Of a DNA stretch of 64,000 nucleotides, positions 25,701-36,905 are shown one piece after another. Numbering within the stretch: position 1 is the first letter of the stretch; every line of letters starts with the position of its first letter. The stretch covers positions 33,785,804-33,849,803 of the forward strand of contig NC_084888.1 of the NCBI RefSeq assembly GCF_958979055.1. Reading direction: 5' to 3'. The notes below the pieces were generated by a model that did not search any database, was not told where the DNA came from, and saw nothing but the letters and a program-made list of their open reading frames with translations. The DNA comes from Alnus glutinosa. Lineage: Eukaryota > Streptophyta > Magnoliopsida > Fagales > Betulaceae. The translations under genes were made by a program, and so were the position numbers.

Positions 25701-28700
25701 TCATGTAATCAGCACCCCTACACCAGAAAAAATTTGTACATGGACAACTTCCTCCCTGAAAAAAAACAAATAATATTAATTATTTTTTAAAAAATGTTTT
25801 GTAGTTTTAGAGAAGATTTTTGTAGTTTGTGTCTTGAAAAGTGTGTTAATGGTGGGGGCCATTTGAAAATCCGTTTGGTTAACTAGTATTTGAGAAGTGT
25901 TTTCAGAGTTTGAGAATGGAAAAGGGTTTTTGAACATTTTACCAAACAGGCCCTATTTTTAATTTAAGTATTTTTTTTGTCCACAGGGGGAGGGGAAATG
26001 AGAGATTTGAACTAGTGACAATATAAAATTCAATATGGATGTATGTATGCCTATATGTAAGTGTCCATCTATACATATGGCAATAGAGTAAACTCAAATT
26101 CATCAAACTCAAAAATAAAATAAAATAAGAAAAAGAGATCATACCTCTTGAATGTCACCAACATATATCCGATCACGATAAGTGTGAATGGAGACAATAG
26201 TGTTGGGGAACAGCTTGTTCTCACATTTTCTAAGCAATCTCCTCTTGCCCAAATCATATAATCTGAGCACAGATCCCATACCCACAAGTAATCTTCCCTG
26301 GAACTGGCACAATGCAGTAGGGACACCTTCCACTTGTGTCTTGTGCAATAATTCAAGTGATTTTCCATCCTCTATAAACCTATAAATATGAATAAAACCA
26401 GCAGCTAAACTTCTTTTGGGCCAAAACTGTAGTCCCTTCGCTGTACCAACGGCTAAGAGAGTTCCATACTCCTTATCATGGAAATTCACAGTGCATATGC
26501 TGAATGCAGCTTCATTGTCCTGAAGCTCCAGCAGACAAGTTGTACTTGCTGTCTTTGGGTCAAGAACTCTGATGCAAGAAACCCACTTGTCCGACTCTGC
26601 CTTGGGATAGCCATAGTGCTCATCCGAGAGGGGATCATCTTTGTCCTCATCACCACCATTCTCCATCTGCTCACCATTACCATTTTCAGCCGTTCCAGCA
26701 GCCTCAAAGCTCTCCTTTTTTGCAGCTTCACGCTCTTCAGCTGTCAATGCTCCTTGATCACTCTCAATAATTACCAGCAATTTTCGCTTGGGTTGAAGCA
26801 CAAACTTTCTTGGTGTGTACCTTAGGGGAATCACAGTTTCATTAAATGTTTCTCCCAGCCTCTCAATAGTAAACACCCTCAAAGCATCACCAGCAACAGC
26901 AACAACACCTTCCTCGCATTGGTCAGAGGCAAATGATGCTGCATATTCAAGAGTCTCATATGATAGGGGAGTTAAAAGAAAATGTCCTTGGTGAATATAA
27001 CCGAGCCAAGGTCGACTTGACAAGCAAAGCATTGCACGCTTCCCTCTTACAATGATAGAAAAGAGTTTTGGGGCTCTCAGTCCCAAGAATCGAGACCGGG
27101 AATCAGAAAGCTGACCAGTCACCATATCTACAACTGTTCTGAATAGAACCCCATTCTGTAAACCAGAATTAAGAAAAAGGCTGGCAGGATGGTCAGCACC
27201 ATCCTCCCCACCTACTGATGCCTGGACTTCAAGGAAAAGGAGAGATTCTGGAGCTGAAGAAACACTTTGCACACTCAGAATCTGCATACCATCGTCAGGG
27301 TCCAATGATAAGATACGAATCGTGTTGTCATATGAACCAACCGCAAGGAAACGAGACCTCTGCCTCCCTTCAGGTACAGGGGCAATGTCCAAACAAGCCA
27401 CATCACCTGACATTTCATGCTTATCCACCTCAATCAGTTGACCAGTGATATCCACCTCAAAATAAACAAGTTCACCCCCACTAAGTGCAATGACCACTTG
27501 TAGTCTGTTAGAGCCAACCTTAGAAATTGTCCTCTTTCCAGGAGTCCTCCACTCATTGATACGGCCATCCTCCCTAATATGCCTAATGCCATTGGGATGA
27601 ACTTGCATGAGAGAGTCATCACCTATCAAAGAAACAGCAAGTGAAGGGGTAGTATCAAGAAACCCACTATCACTAACTTCTTCAACTGTCTCACCAATGG
27701 AAAGAACGAGAGTCGCGTTTGAGAATGACACAACTATGTACGCATCAAACTCATCAGTGACATTCTTTTTCACAGTCCAAACTGCACTTGGTACGCCAGG
27801 AAGCTCCGACACAGCCATCTCACTAATGGCCAAACCAGGTCTTAAGATTCTTAGGGATGAACGAGGACCCCGCCCACAAAGTGTAAATATCTGAGGTGTC
27901 TCTTCTTCAAAGAGATTTACAACTTTCATGTCCATTATTGGCATCAAGCTCTCAACTTGGTCAATTCTAAGAAGGTTCTTAAGTCGTCTGGGCTGGAAAA
28001 ACACCGGCTGGAAACCTTCTTCAGTTTCCATCAATGTAGCTGACGAAGACTCAACATCAGCGTCATCACCTATCCCCCGGAACTGATAGAAAGAATGATT
28101 TCCAAATTCAGAAGCAGCAAACAAGTGCCCTGACTTCAATACACACATGGAAGCAGTAACTGGAAAGGTATCAAAATACTTGATCTTCAATTCCGTAACA
28201 TGGTCATTGTCATAGTCCAAAGTAACCTTAAAAATATCCCCATACTCCGTTTGCAACAGAAAGAAGAACATCGTTTTCTGCTTATGCACTGCTGCTGAAA
28301 CTATAAGGACCCCACGCTCAGCAGGCAAATCTAAACGCCTAGGAATCACAGCCCTAACGTCCGGGTGTCCCTGATTCTTATATATCACAAAATTTTCCGC
28401 ACAAACCAACACACCACTCGGCCCATCCCCTCCTCCAGGAACAGTAACAAGTAAATTCGCACCATTATCAACTGGCTCGGACCACTTTCTAGACACATGG
28501 TTAAGACCTAAATCAAGCTCATAAAAGGTCAAATTCTTCTGGGCGTCACTCGCTGCCTGCCCAGTCGAATCCTGGTCCGCCTCCGAGTAATCCAACTCAA
28601 TGGCGGCAAAAATTGGGTTATCAAACCCGCAGTCCACCCCGCAGATGGAATACACTATCGTGTGCGACTTGTGCGCCTCCAACGGCGAAGAAATAGTCAG

Positions 28701-29150
28701 CCTTGCCGCCGTATCCCTATTCAACACATAAACAAGCTTCTGCTTCTCACAAGCCCCAATCATCACCGCCCTACCCTTGGGATCGATGGCCAAGTACTGG
28801 CCCGGAACTATCCTACGACACCCCGATTTCCCGAAAGTTTCTTGGTGAATTTTATCGAACACATTCTTTTCCTTATTGTACTCGAGGATTACAATCCGAC
28901 CCGAGTCGGACCCAACCACGATATAGTCTTTCTGAGCCCCGGTGAGCCTAAACTGAGCTAAAGACCTAATGGCACCGAAGATTTCAACGGAGAGAAGGGT
29001 TCGGATCTTACCGTTATCGTCGGGTCGGAGAAGCTCCAGAATCTTGCCACGTGCGACGACGATCTCTTGGACCTTCCCGCCGGAGAAGTTGCCGTTGATG
29101 GCGCAAACTATGCCAGTGGCTCGCTGGAGAGTGAGGCTGTAGAGGTACAT
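22756..29150 (-). CDS. SF3B3: Splicing factor 3B subunit 3 (SF3b130/SAP130)
   Basis: Core subunit of the SF3b complex of U2 snRNP, acting in branch-site recognition in the nucleus. Three exons on the minus strand: 26145-29150 (1002 codons), 23801-24292 (164 codons) and 22756-22893; total 3636 nt, 1211 aa, matching animal and plant homologues. It starts MYLYSLTLQRATG; family landmarks are FGKSGCRRIVPGQ, GGDGPSGVLVC, YFDTFPVTASMCVL, FTLCGRGPRSSLRILRPG, FDAYIVVSFSNATLVLS, LSYETLEYAASFAS and LRKCENKLFPNTI. The C terminus (EHPPLCGRDHM..., DVIDGDLCEQF, DELDRTPGEILKKLEEV) follows exactly across both joins. N-terminal MMS1-like and C-terminal CPSF-A beta-propeller regions are expected. Telo-box motifs lie in the 5' leader (about 29201-29221). 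Introns are 907 and 1852 nt; the longer one holds two transposon insertions. Intact in every respect I can see. Confidence 0.97.
24868..25016 (-). mobile_element. 5'-truncated LINE tail in SAP130 intron 1
   Basis: About 150 bp, antisense on the plus strand, starting with the T-run of its poly-A tail, then TTACTTATC-type and GGGTTGCGCCCCTTTGCGCC motifs when read on the minus strand. It is flanked by a direct repeat of about 17-18 bp, TGGTTTGAAGGGATTTT, at about 24850-24867 and 25017-25034. Poly-A, 5' truncation and long target duplication are the marks of target-primed reverse transcription. Confidence 0.85.
25316..25953. mobile_element. Harbinger-like MITE, 638 bp, in SAP130 intron 1
   Basis: The ends GGGCCTGTTTGGTAA and TTACCAAACAGGCCC are perfectly inverted, with the trinucleotide TAT on both sides (25313-25315 and 25954-25956). 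GAGAAGTGTTTT-type blocks recur inside, including a second start-like block near 25450, so it may be a compound copy. No transposase is present. Confidence 0.8.
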
Positions 29151-29200
29151 GGCTCGAGAACTTGGGTCGGCTAGGGTTTCGAAGTGGGAGGGAAAACGGA

Positions 29201-29360
29201 GAATTAGGGTTAGGGTTTTAGATGCTATTCATTTGGTGGAGAGGGATTTTAGGGTTTTGGAATGGGGGGGGTCTGGTGCAGAGTACGGTTAGAAAAGAGA
29301 AATGAGAGGAGTGTGCAACTGTGCAAGTGCGTGTGAATTGTGATGTGAAAAACCCTAGGG
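29201..29360 (-). promoter_or_regulatory. SAP130 leader with telo-box motifs
   Basis: Read on the minus strand, AAAACCCTAACCCTAA lies about 55-70 nt upstream of the start codon, with further AACCCTA motifs near 29250 and 29347. Such motifs mark growth-coupled housekeeping genes in plants. Confidence 0.6.
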
Positions 29361-29627
29361 GGATTTCTGGGGATGAGAAACGGTTACCGCTTTAAGCTTT
29401 TGTTTGAATCGGACGGCTGAATTTGACCGAGATGGTGGTTCCAAACAGGTTGGAATAAATTTTTCTAATCGTGACATATATCCTTTAACCAATGATGTGT
29501 TTTCCATTTTACTTTAAATGAAATACTTAATAATATGTAGACAAAAATTTCTTTCAAACTGAGTTAAAGGAAATTCTTTCGATCAAAATGTCTAGAAGAG
29601 ACATATGGGAGAAAGACACTAGAGAAG

Positions 29628-29828
29628 AGGGGTGGAGCCAGAATTTAAAATTTGGAGGGCAAAAATTGGAAAAAAAAAACAATTGGGGTAAGTAAAACTT
29701 ATAAAAAATAAAAAAATAAAATTAGGAATAAAGTTTTAAATTTTTCTTATTTTTTTCTTTTGGGGGCCGGGGGAACCTTAGGCCTTGGGAGGCCAGTCTT
29801 CCCAAGACTCTTAGTAGCTCCGCCCCTG
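29628..29828. mobile_element. Short repeat, AGGGGTGGAGCCAG...TAGCTCCGCCCCTG
   Basis: About 200 bp with inverted ends of about 14 bp. It is the cleanest complete copy of the window's GGGGCGGAGCCAG end family. It contains a GGGGGCC block of the type that is expanded to poly-G elsewhere. Confidence 0.6.
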
Positions 29829-32430
29829 CTAAATAAGTTCTTATATTAGAAGTTAATGAGTTAATGGTAGCTTCCTCGGTTAGTATATTTTAATAAAAAA
29901 AAAAAAATCACACATGTTTTAAGACAAATAGTAACTTTTGAGCATGGGTTAACGGAATTTCTTCCAATCTAATTTGGAAGAAATTTATGTTAGTTTGGAC
30001 TTTTGAGAAAATTTATGTCCTAAAATAAATGCTAGGTGTAATAATAATAAAATGGACACCCCCTTTTTTCCGTTATTTGAATAGAAAAAAATAATAATAA
30101 TAAAATTGACAGAAACTAACTAAAAATCAGTCTAAGAAAATTATATATGTTTCTAAAGCATGTGAGAAGTATATTCTTTCTTAATAGTATGTGTTTCTCG
30201 CATTTTTTTCTAATAGCATTATGAACACATATTACTTTGTTATACTAATTTGTAACTAATTTATCTTCTAATGAAAATTTTAAGAATAAGATAGTAGGTT
30301 TTTTCTTTTTATTAATTAATGGTTGTAATTGATTAGGGACTTTTTTTTCAAGTCCATGCTTTCCTTGGGTTTTGGGATGTTTTTAATGATGTCATGGTTA
30401 AATAACTAAATATTTAACCATGGATATCAATATATTTCACCATGGATATTTACTATGGATTAGTTTTTTTTTTTTTCATCTAGTCAAGAGTGATGTTGGA
30501 ATGATATTTTGCAATGGATATATATGACATTTATCTTATGTGAATAACAAATAATAGTAGCCTTGGCAATACGTGGATTGGTAGATCAATCTATAAGAGG
30601 TACACGGAGGAGGGAAGCACCCTTCCCTTTATCCTTCTCCAGCCCCTCTCTTCTCCCGCTTCTTTTGAGGACCCTGTTTTGTTGGAGATTTTTTTAGCTC
30701 CCTCCGCCTCTTTTGAGGCCCTATCCTCACCATTGTCATTATTGGCCTTCCACCTCATCCACCGTGTCTTCTGTTGGAGTTGTCAAGGTTTCCAAGTCGA
30801 ATTTTTTCAAAGCTATATCTACTTCCTTCCTCTAGATCCAGCATGACACGTTTCACTCTACCATGCTCCATATCACATTTTACCTCCGTCAACACCAGCT
30901 GCTTCTCTATCGAACATCCACGCACATGAGCGTGCTGTTGTCAGTCTTTGAAGTCCATCATGAGGGCTAACAAGGGGGGGTAGCTTGGGGCAGGCTATAG
31001 TCGTATTACTTGTATATCTGCCTGTTGTGACGCCTTCAACCCATCACCTTATGCTACGCTATATGCAATGTGGCGATCACTGAACCTCTCGTATGCTGCT
31101 GTCCGCCTATGTTAACGATCTCCTATGGTGGTCTTGGTGTGTTGCTTTTGGTTTTTCTCGGCTTTTTGTTGTTTTTAGTTTTATGTCTTTCTCTTTGTTT
31201 CTACATGTTTGTTGCAGTTGTTACCCTTTAGGTGTTTAATTAGGTAGAGTCGAAGGGGATTACAAGTGTCATACCCTTATCTGAGTTCCTTGCACTAAGG
31301 GTTAAAGTAGGATAGAAGGGTCTTGTGACGATCATGCCCATTTTCACACCTTGTTTTACTGCCTTTATTGGCTCACGTTTTTTGGTGTTCATACCAAGAA
31401 TCAATAGGGCTATGTCATTCATTTGATGCATTCTTTTCTTCTTCTTTTTTTTTCTGGATGTTCTGACGCTTCTTATTGGGTTGCCCAGCCTTAATTTGTT
31501 ATTCTTAGTTGTGATTCTTCTTTTAGGTACAAACTCTAAAAAAAAAAAAAAATTAATCGGGAAAATGAAACATTAATATTTATATAAATATTATGAATAT
31601 GATAATTTTTTTTTCTATTTGAATATGATAATTGATTATAAAATGTGATCAACTTGTTTATGTAAGAATCAATAACAATAAATGGATAGAAGATAGAGTT
31701 TGGCAAAGCCCCCGGCCCACGACATTTGGATCTTCTCCGGTTCAAATGAACCAGAGAGGAGTTAGTTTGTTGAAATGGATGGGCAAATTTGTCCCAAAGA
31801 ATGTGAAATGACAAGTTTACCCCTATACTTAAACTAACTAGCTCCTCTCCACCCCACCCCACCCCACCCCTTATTTTTCTCTTTAAAATATTATAACTTT
31901 TTTATTTTTTATATCACATCAATAACTCTTTATTATTATTAAAAAAAAAAAAAAACAAACAAACAAACAGTACAAACATAATTTTTTAACTTTTCATTAC
32001 AAAAAATTCAAAACTTCTTTCTACTTTATATCACATTAATAACTTCTTATTATTATTTTTTTAAAAAAAAAATCACCTAAAAAAGTTTTAATTACCAAAC
32101 ACACCCAATGACCTTACCTTGATTCATGAAATTCGTAACTTTTGATGAAGAAATTTGCAACGAAAAAACTTAAGTGAAGATAACGGATGATCTTTTTAGA
32201 TAGAGAAAATACTTTAAGCATGAATTTTTTTTTTTTTTGAGATGAAGAGCATGAATATATATATATATATATAACAGTTTAATTAGGTAATAACTTTGAT
32301 CTGCTCTGATACTTAAATCCCCAATTATACTGATCATATAACTTAGATATTTATATGTGGATTTATTTTAAGTATATACTAGTCTTACTAGATCCATAAC
32401 TAACCACCCCAACTAGACCAAACCCAAGCC
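29829..32430. other. Spacer with repeat-like blocks, no gene recognised
   Basis: About 30590-31552 is richer in GC and ends in a 15-nt A-run, so it may be an old retroposon, but I found no target duplication or family match. About 31680-31850 has the short inverted motif CTCCGGTTCAAAT/ATGAACCAGAG. The remainder is AT-rich. Confidence 0.4.
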
Positions 32431-32438
32431 AACTCTTT

Positions 32439-32445
32439 TATAAAA
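32439..32445 (+). promoter_or_regulatory. TATA box of first dirigent gene
   Basis: TATAAAA overlaps an upstream in-frame ATG at 32445, so transcription should begin downstream of that ATG. This supports the start at 32490. Confidence 0.65.
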
Positions 32446-32489
32446 TGAAACGTACACAACAAAATCAAAAGCATTCCTTCGTCAAGAAT

Positions 32490-33239
32490 ATGGCCAAGCT
32501 TCCCTCCATCTCCATGCTAACCATAGCCTGCGCACTCTTATTCATGTTCATCATCCACCAGCAGGCATCCTCCGCTAGAACCATTGGCAATCCCACCCCA
32601 ACCCCTCGTAACCATTATCACAGAATAACGTTTCTAATGAGAGACGTGCTGATCAATGTGACTCAACCCTCATCAAAGCCCGCAACCGCTAAAGTCACCG
32701 GTCAGCTCCCCTTCCCAAAGCCACTAGGCCTCTTCCCTCCTAATGGAGGAATCCCCCTACTTGGGTCCAATCCAACAGTTCCCGGCACCGCTGCCGGATT
32801 GTCCACTCAAACACTTGATCTCTCCGCCATCGGTCTATCTTTCCCGGCTAGAGCTACTATTCAAGAGTTGGAGTTTGGGACAGTAACAGTAATAGACCAA
32901 GAATTATTTAAAGGTTCGAGTAAAAACAACATGTCACCCATGCTTGGAAAAGCACAGGGGATATATGTTGCAAGCTCAGAAGATGGGAGCAGCCATATGA
33001 TGGCCATGACAGCATATTTTGCTGGTAGTGATGGCTTTAAGGATGGGTTGAGGTTTTTTGGGGTGCACCAGACCGATGTTCCCGAGTCTCATATTGCAGT
33101 TATTGGTGGCATTGGGAAGTATCAAGGCGCAAATGGGTATGCAAAAGTTAAGGCAGTGGATGATCATGTGGGTTCTCATACTGATGAGGAAGGAAAAGGA
33201 ACCAATAAGCTCCTTCTGTTCCATGTATATCTCAGTTAG
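32490..33239 (+). CDS. Dirigent protein (first of three)
   Basis: Secreted protein expected to act in the apoplast by steering phenoxy-radical coupling (lignan/lignin). Single exon, 249 aa. The start MAKLPSISMLTIACALLF is preferred because the in-frame ATG at 32445 sits inside the TATA box and the second copy also begins MAKL. A hydrophobic signal peptide ends near residue 29 (QASSAR). The dirigent domain runs from about residue 44 (HRITFLMRDVLI) through GTVTVIDQEL, GKAQGIYVASSEDG, FFGVHQTD and GGIGKYQGANGYAKVK to FHVYLS. It lacks the long linker of the second copy, and the usual HDI motif is RDV, so it is the most diverged of the three. Specific function unknown. Confidence 0.88.
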   Translation: MAKLPSISMLTIACALLFMFIIHQQASSARTIGNPTPTPRNHYHRITFLMRDVLINVTQPSSKPATAKVTGQLPFPKPLGLFPPNGGIPLLGSNPTVPGTAAGLSTQTLDLSAIGLSFPARATIQELEFGTVTVIDQELFKGSSKNNMSPMLGKAQGIYVASSEDGSSHMMAMTAYFAGSDGFKDGLRFFGVHQTDVPESHIAVIGGIGKYQGANGYAKVKAVDDHVGSHTDEEGKGTNKLLLFHVYLS

Positions 33240-33454
33240 TAGTACGTTTGGTAGCCAAGCTATATATCAATTTTAAGCTTCTGCTTTCTGCTACAATTAG
33301 ACTTACCATTAAGAGAATGTTTTGAGTGGAAATTGGGGTTTTTTTATTTTGAGTAGAATCTGAAATTTGCCCCAATTGTGTTGTCATGGCATTTTAAATA
33401 AGCTTATCAGAAGAATTACATATATGGTTGTCTTTATGATACATGGACTCTAAG

Positions 33455-34005
33455 ATCCCGTTTATTTCGGCGTAAAACATATTTTATCAAAAAAGTTTTT
33501 TAGCTGAAAGCATTATTTTTGTAAAAAGCAGCTATTTTTCGCTGTTTAATTATTTGTATTCCTAAAAATGGTTCCCAAAAATAAACATTTTTCAGGCTTA
33601 GCTCGTATGGAAAATCACCAAATAGCTAGAAACTGTAGAGGAAAAAAGTGTATGTGAATAGAACACCTTTGGATTGGGATTGAGATCCAAATATTCAAAG
33701 CAATTGTCTGGGCATACATATTATTTGCAATTTGAACAAACAATTATGGAAGAGTCATTGTGGGGCCCAAATTAACAGGTGTTCGGGCAATCAAGACCTG
33801 CTCAATCAAGACCTGCTCAAGCAGATAAGCCCTCATAAAGGCTCTCTCTTAGTAGCCTACCTAAGGGTGTGGGAGAGTGGCAAAAAATAATTTACGCAGA
33901 TGAAAAACGTACGCAGACCATTTTATGCCTCATGAAGACTATTTTTTTTTGTTAACTAAAAACATGTTTAGGTTGATCAATATTTTACGCCGTGCCAAAC
34001 ACTCA
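33455..34005. mobile_element. Decayed element with GTTTATTTCGGCGTAAAAC end
   Basis: The left end CCCGTTTATTTCGGCGTAAAA matches the terminal repeat of the element at 39072-39797. A facing TTTTACGCCGTGCCAAACAC near 33990 could be the other end. A 15-bp tandem repeat (AATCAAGACCTGCTC) lies inside. Boundaries are tentative. Confidence 0.35.
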
Positions 34006-34813
34006 ATAATAATAATAATAATAAATTAAATTTAAATTTCAAAAAAAAAAAAAAAAAAAAACTTTTTTCATAGAATATTTTACTTAAAAAAACAAACTAG
34101 GCGTAAGACGCCAATATTATACATATATCATGCGAACAAGTTCAATATATTATAATTAATTAATTAGAGAAAAAGTTGAATATGTTATAATTCTCTCAAG
34201 GCAGGACTTTTTGCAGATCAAGCTAATGGAGAAAAAGCTTTTACCCGCTACCATTTTTTAAAATTGATAAATGACATTAACGAGCTGGCAATCGTTTTTG
34301 TTCTAAAGAGGTTTTTAATTTGGACAAAGGGTTGTTGCATAATTTTCTGAATTACGACATAACTTGGTACCTGCAAACAACTAAAGCTGCAGCTTCAACC
34401 TAACGGATATCTCTAATTTATTTCACTTTATACTCACGGTTTTCTTTTTCTTTTTCTTTTTTTTTTTTCTTTTTTCAAGTAATTTGTTTGCTCTTATATA
34501 TTGAGTGATTAATTGGGCCAATGAGAGAAAAGAAGAAAAATTCGTATTTGTTAAAATAATAATTAAATAATTAAATTAATTTTTTAGTTGGTTTAAACTT
34601 TTTAGAATTAGTAGTGATTTAATATAATATTAGAGCTTTGATTTTAAGTTCGAACTTTGACTATACAATTTATCCCTATATTCAATTAAAATATTTCAAA
34701 TATTATCTAATCTCACACGCCTCATCAAAGTAATTTTGTTAACTTTGAGCTTAAATGGAGTTTCTTTTTTAGCCCTTTTCTGGATGAATATGTAGGAGTT
34801 TTTCAATATTTAA

Positions 34814-35579
34814 TGTTGGTACAGTTTTCGGTATAGTGTAAATGGCATGTTCTTTGATGTTCTTCATGCTCCTACGATCACTGCAAATTAAACAACTAAA
34901 AGAACCGATGCATAATTAGCTTTTGAGATAAAAGTATGATCAATGCATAAAAGTTCAGTTTCAGTTTATACATGGAGTATGGGCCTATTTATAAGTAAAG
35001 AAGTTGAATAAAACCCAAATTAGGTTTCCTACTCCTTCTTGATCTAGGAGTGTTGTCTGAGTTCCACTTGGACTTTGATCCTTTATTAGACATATGTCTG
35101 ATCCTAGAGATTTAGACTAGGAGTTCTATTCTGATACTACCTGGAATAGGATTACTTATCGACTTAGACTTAAACTTGGATTATGATTCCTACTAAACCC
35201 ATATTATGACTCCTACTTCAATTTTACTTGGAGTAGAGTCCTAATCCGAATTTCCTGAAATTACTGATGCCTGAGTTTTCGAGAGATGCTTGTCCCAGAC
35301 CTTAGCTGGCTGAGTTGACTTTCGGTCCCGGACTGTCTGCATTCCCGGGACCCAATCTATATTTACCTCTTGTCGAGTATTCTCGGAAAAAGATGCTTGG
35401 TATCTGACTCCCGGGATAGGGCTTTCTGAGAGTGCTGCTGATTTGGCTGCTTAGCGTCTATCTTCCGGGATAGGACTTTTCAGGAATTCTGTTATCTCCT
35501 CCTTGGGCCAGTACTGACCCGAATGCCCATAATTTTTTAGATGGGCCGGTCTAAATGTAATTATTCCTAAAATTTAACA
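34814..35579. mobile_element. Possible solo LTR (fossil)
   Basis: A 766-bp block begins TGTTGGTACAG and ends AATTTAACA, giving TGTT...AACA ends like an LTR. It is richer in GC than its flanks and has no coding region. No target duplication was found, so the call is tentative. Confidence 0.25.
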
Positions 35580-35853
35580 ATCTAAATATTTGATTAACAA
35601 GTAAAGGCACCAAAACTCGATCTTTCCTTAAAAAAAAAAAAAAGAAAAAAAAAGAAGAAGAGGTAAAGTAAATGGATACCATCTATATGGGAAGGAATTG
35701 TATCACATATTTAGTGACAAGCAAATGGGCTTCTGCATCTTTAGACAAGCTGGAGCTACATTGAATCGGTTTTACAAATTCGAAAGTAAAATGTACAGAT
35801 CCTGATAATGTAGTCTAAATATACATTAGACTAGATCCTAATAATCAGAAATG

Positions 35854-36328
35854 GTGGCCGGCGCGTGATCGTCACGCGCCAGTGAAGTTTTCTCTTCGTC
35901 GGGCGCGTGGAGGTCTCGTTCCGGCGTTTTTTCGCTGGGCAAAGGCGGTGGCGGGGCTCTGGGGGACTGATCTGTTGGTTGGCGGTTTCGGGGGAGGCGC
36001 GTGTCGCACACGCGCCGGTCTCCGACGAAGACAGTGTTATCCTCCGACGTGTTGGGTTGAAATTTTTGCTAGATGTGTTTGTATATTCTCTTGTTTCTAG
36101 GTACAATTGCCTATGTGTGGCTCAGGTTTTACTAGAATTTTCTTTGTTAGGGGTTGATTGTAATTTTAGTAAAATTTGGGATTCTACATATGTAATTGTT
36201 TTTAAGTTAGATCCTTCTGACTTAAGAGTGTGTGGGGGGGTATGTCCCTCATTGCTCACGATGTAGCCTTCGGGCATTTTAGACTTGAAATAGCACATGC
36301 TATTTGTTCAAAAAAAAAAAAAAAAAAA
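35854..36328 (+). mobile_element. Poly-A retroposon with target duplication
   Basis: About 475 bp ending in a 21-nt A-run, flanked by an 11-bp direct repeat AATCAGAAATG (35843-35853 and 36329-36339). The 5' part is GC-rich and has two hairpins, GGCGCGTGA/TCACGCGCC and GGCGCGTGT/ACACGCGCC. The 3' tail matches that of the block at 13062-13870. This is the structure of a target-primed insertion, either a 5'-truncated LINE or a large SINE. No RNA polymerase III boxes were confirmed. Confidence 0.85.
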
Positions 36329-36790
36329 AATCAGAAATGAATGACATGCTCATTGTAAGTGCCACAAAATGCAAATAATCAAAGTCAAATTGTGATAGTT
36401 TACTATTTTCTATCTATCAGTTTAACCGATATGAATCAAAACAAATAGTAACCACGCACCTTATCATTAGGTAAAAAAAAAAAAAAATGTTGTTTTACCT
36501 TCTTAAAAAAAAGTTTATTTTGGTTAACTTGTCTTTGACTCATGTGACACCTATTCTCAAAATTTTGAAGTTAGAAAGGAATCCAACCAATTATTACAAG
36601 TGTTTCATTTAAACACTGATCTGCTCCACTTGAGCCCCATTGCCTCCTTTTGATGTTCTATAAGATATTCTATAAAACAAGAGTTAGGTGTTTCAACCAA
36701 ACACACCCTAGAAGAGAAAGGATGCAACAACTCCGTTATATCAGCTCCACTCCTAGGTGTTCCAATCGATCTCCTCATATGGCTCTCCTT

Positions 36791-36794
<4 letters not shown>

Positions 36795-36826
<32 letters not shown>
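36795..36826. repeat. (TA)n microsatellite at the second dirigent promoter
   Basis: About 32 nt of TA repeat lies 80 nt upstream of the start codon at 36906. No other TATA-like motif is visible nearby, so this repeat probably serves as the TATA element. Confidence 0.8.
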
Positions 36827-36827
<1 letters not shown>

Positions 36828-36905
36828 CCATAGAGAATACTCCCCTCAGCAACACAAGTGCACTCAAACATTCTCTTAGCTTTTTAACCTCTTCACACCT
36901 CAAAA

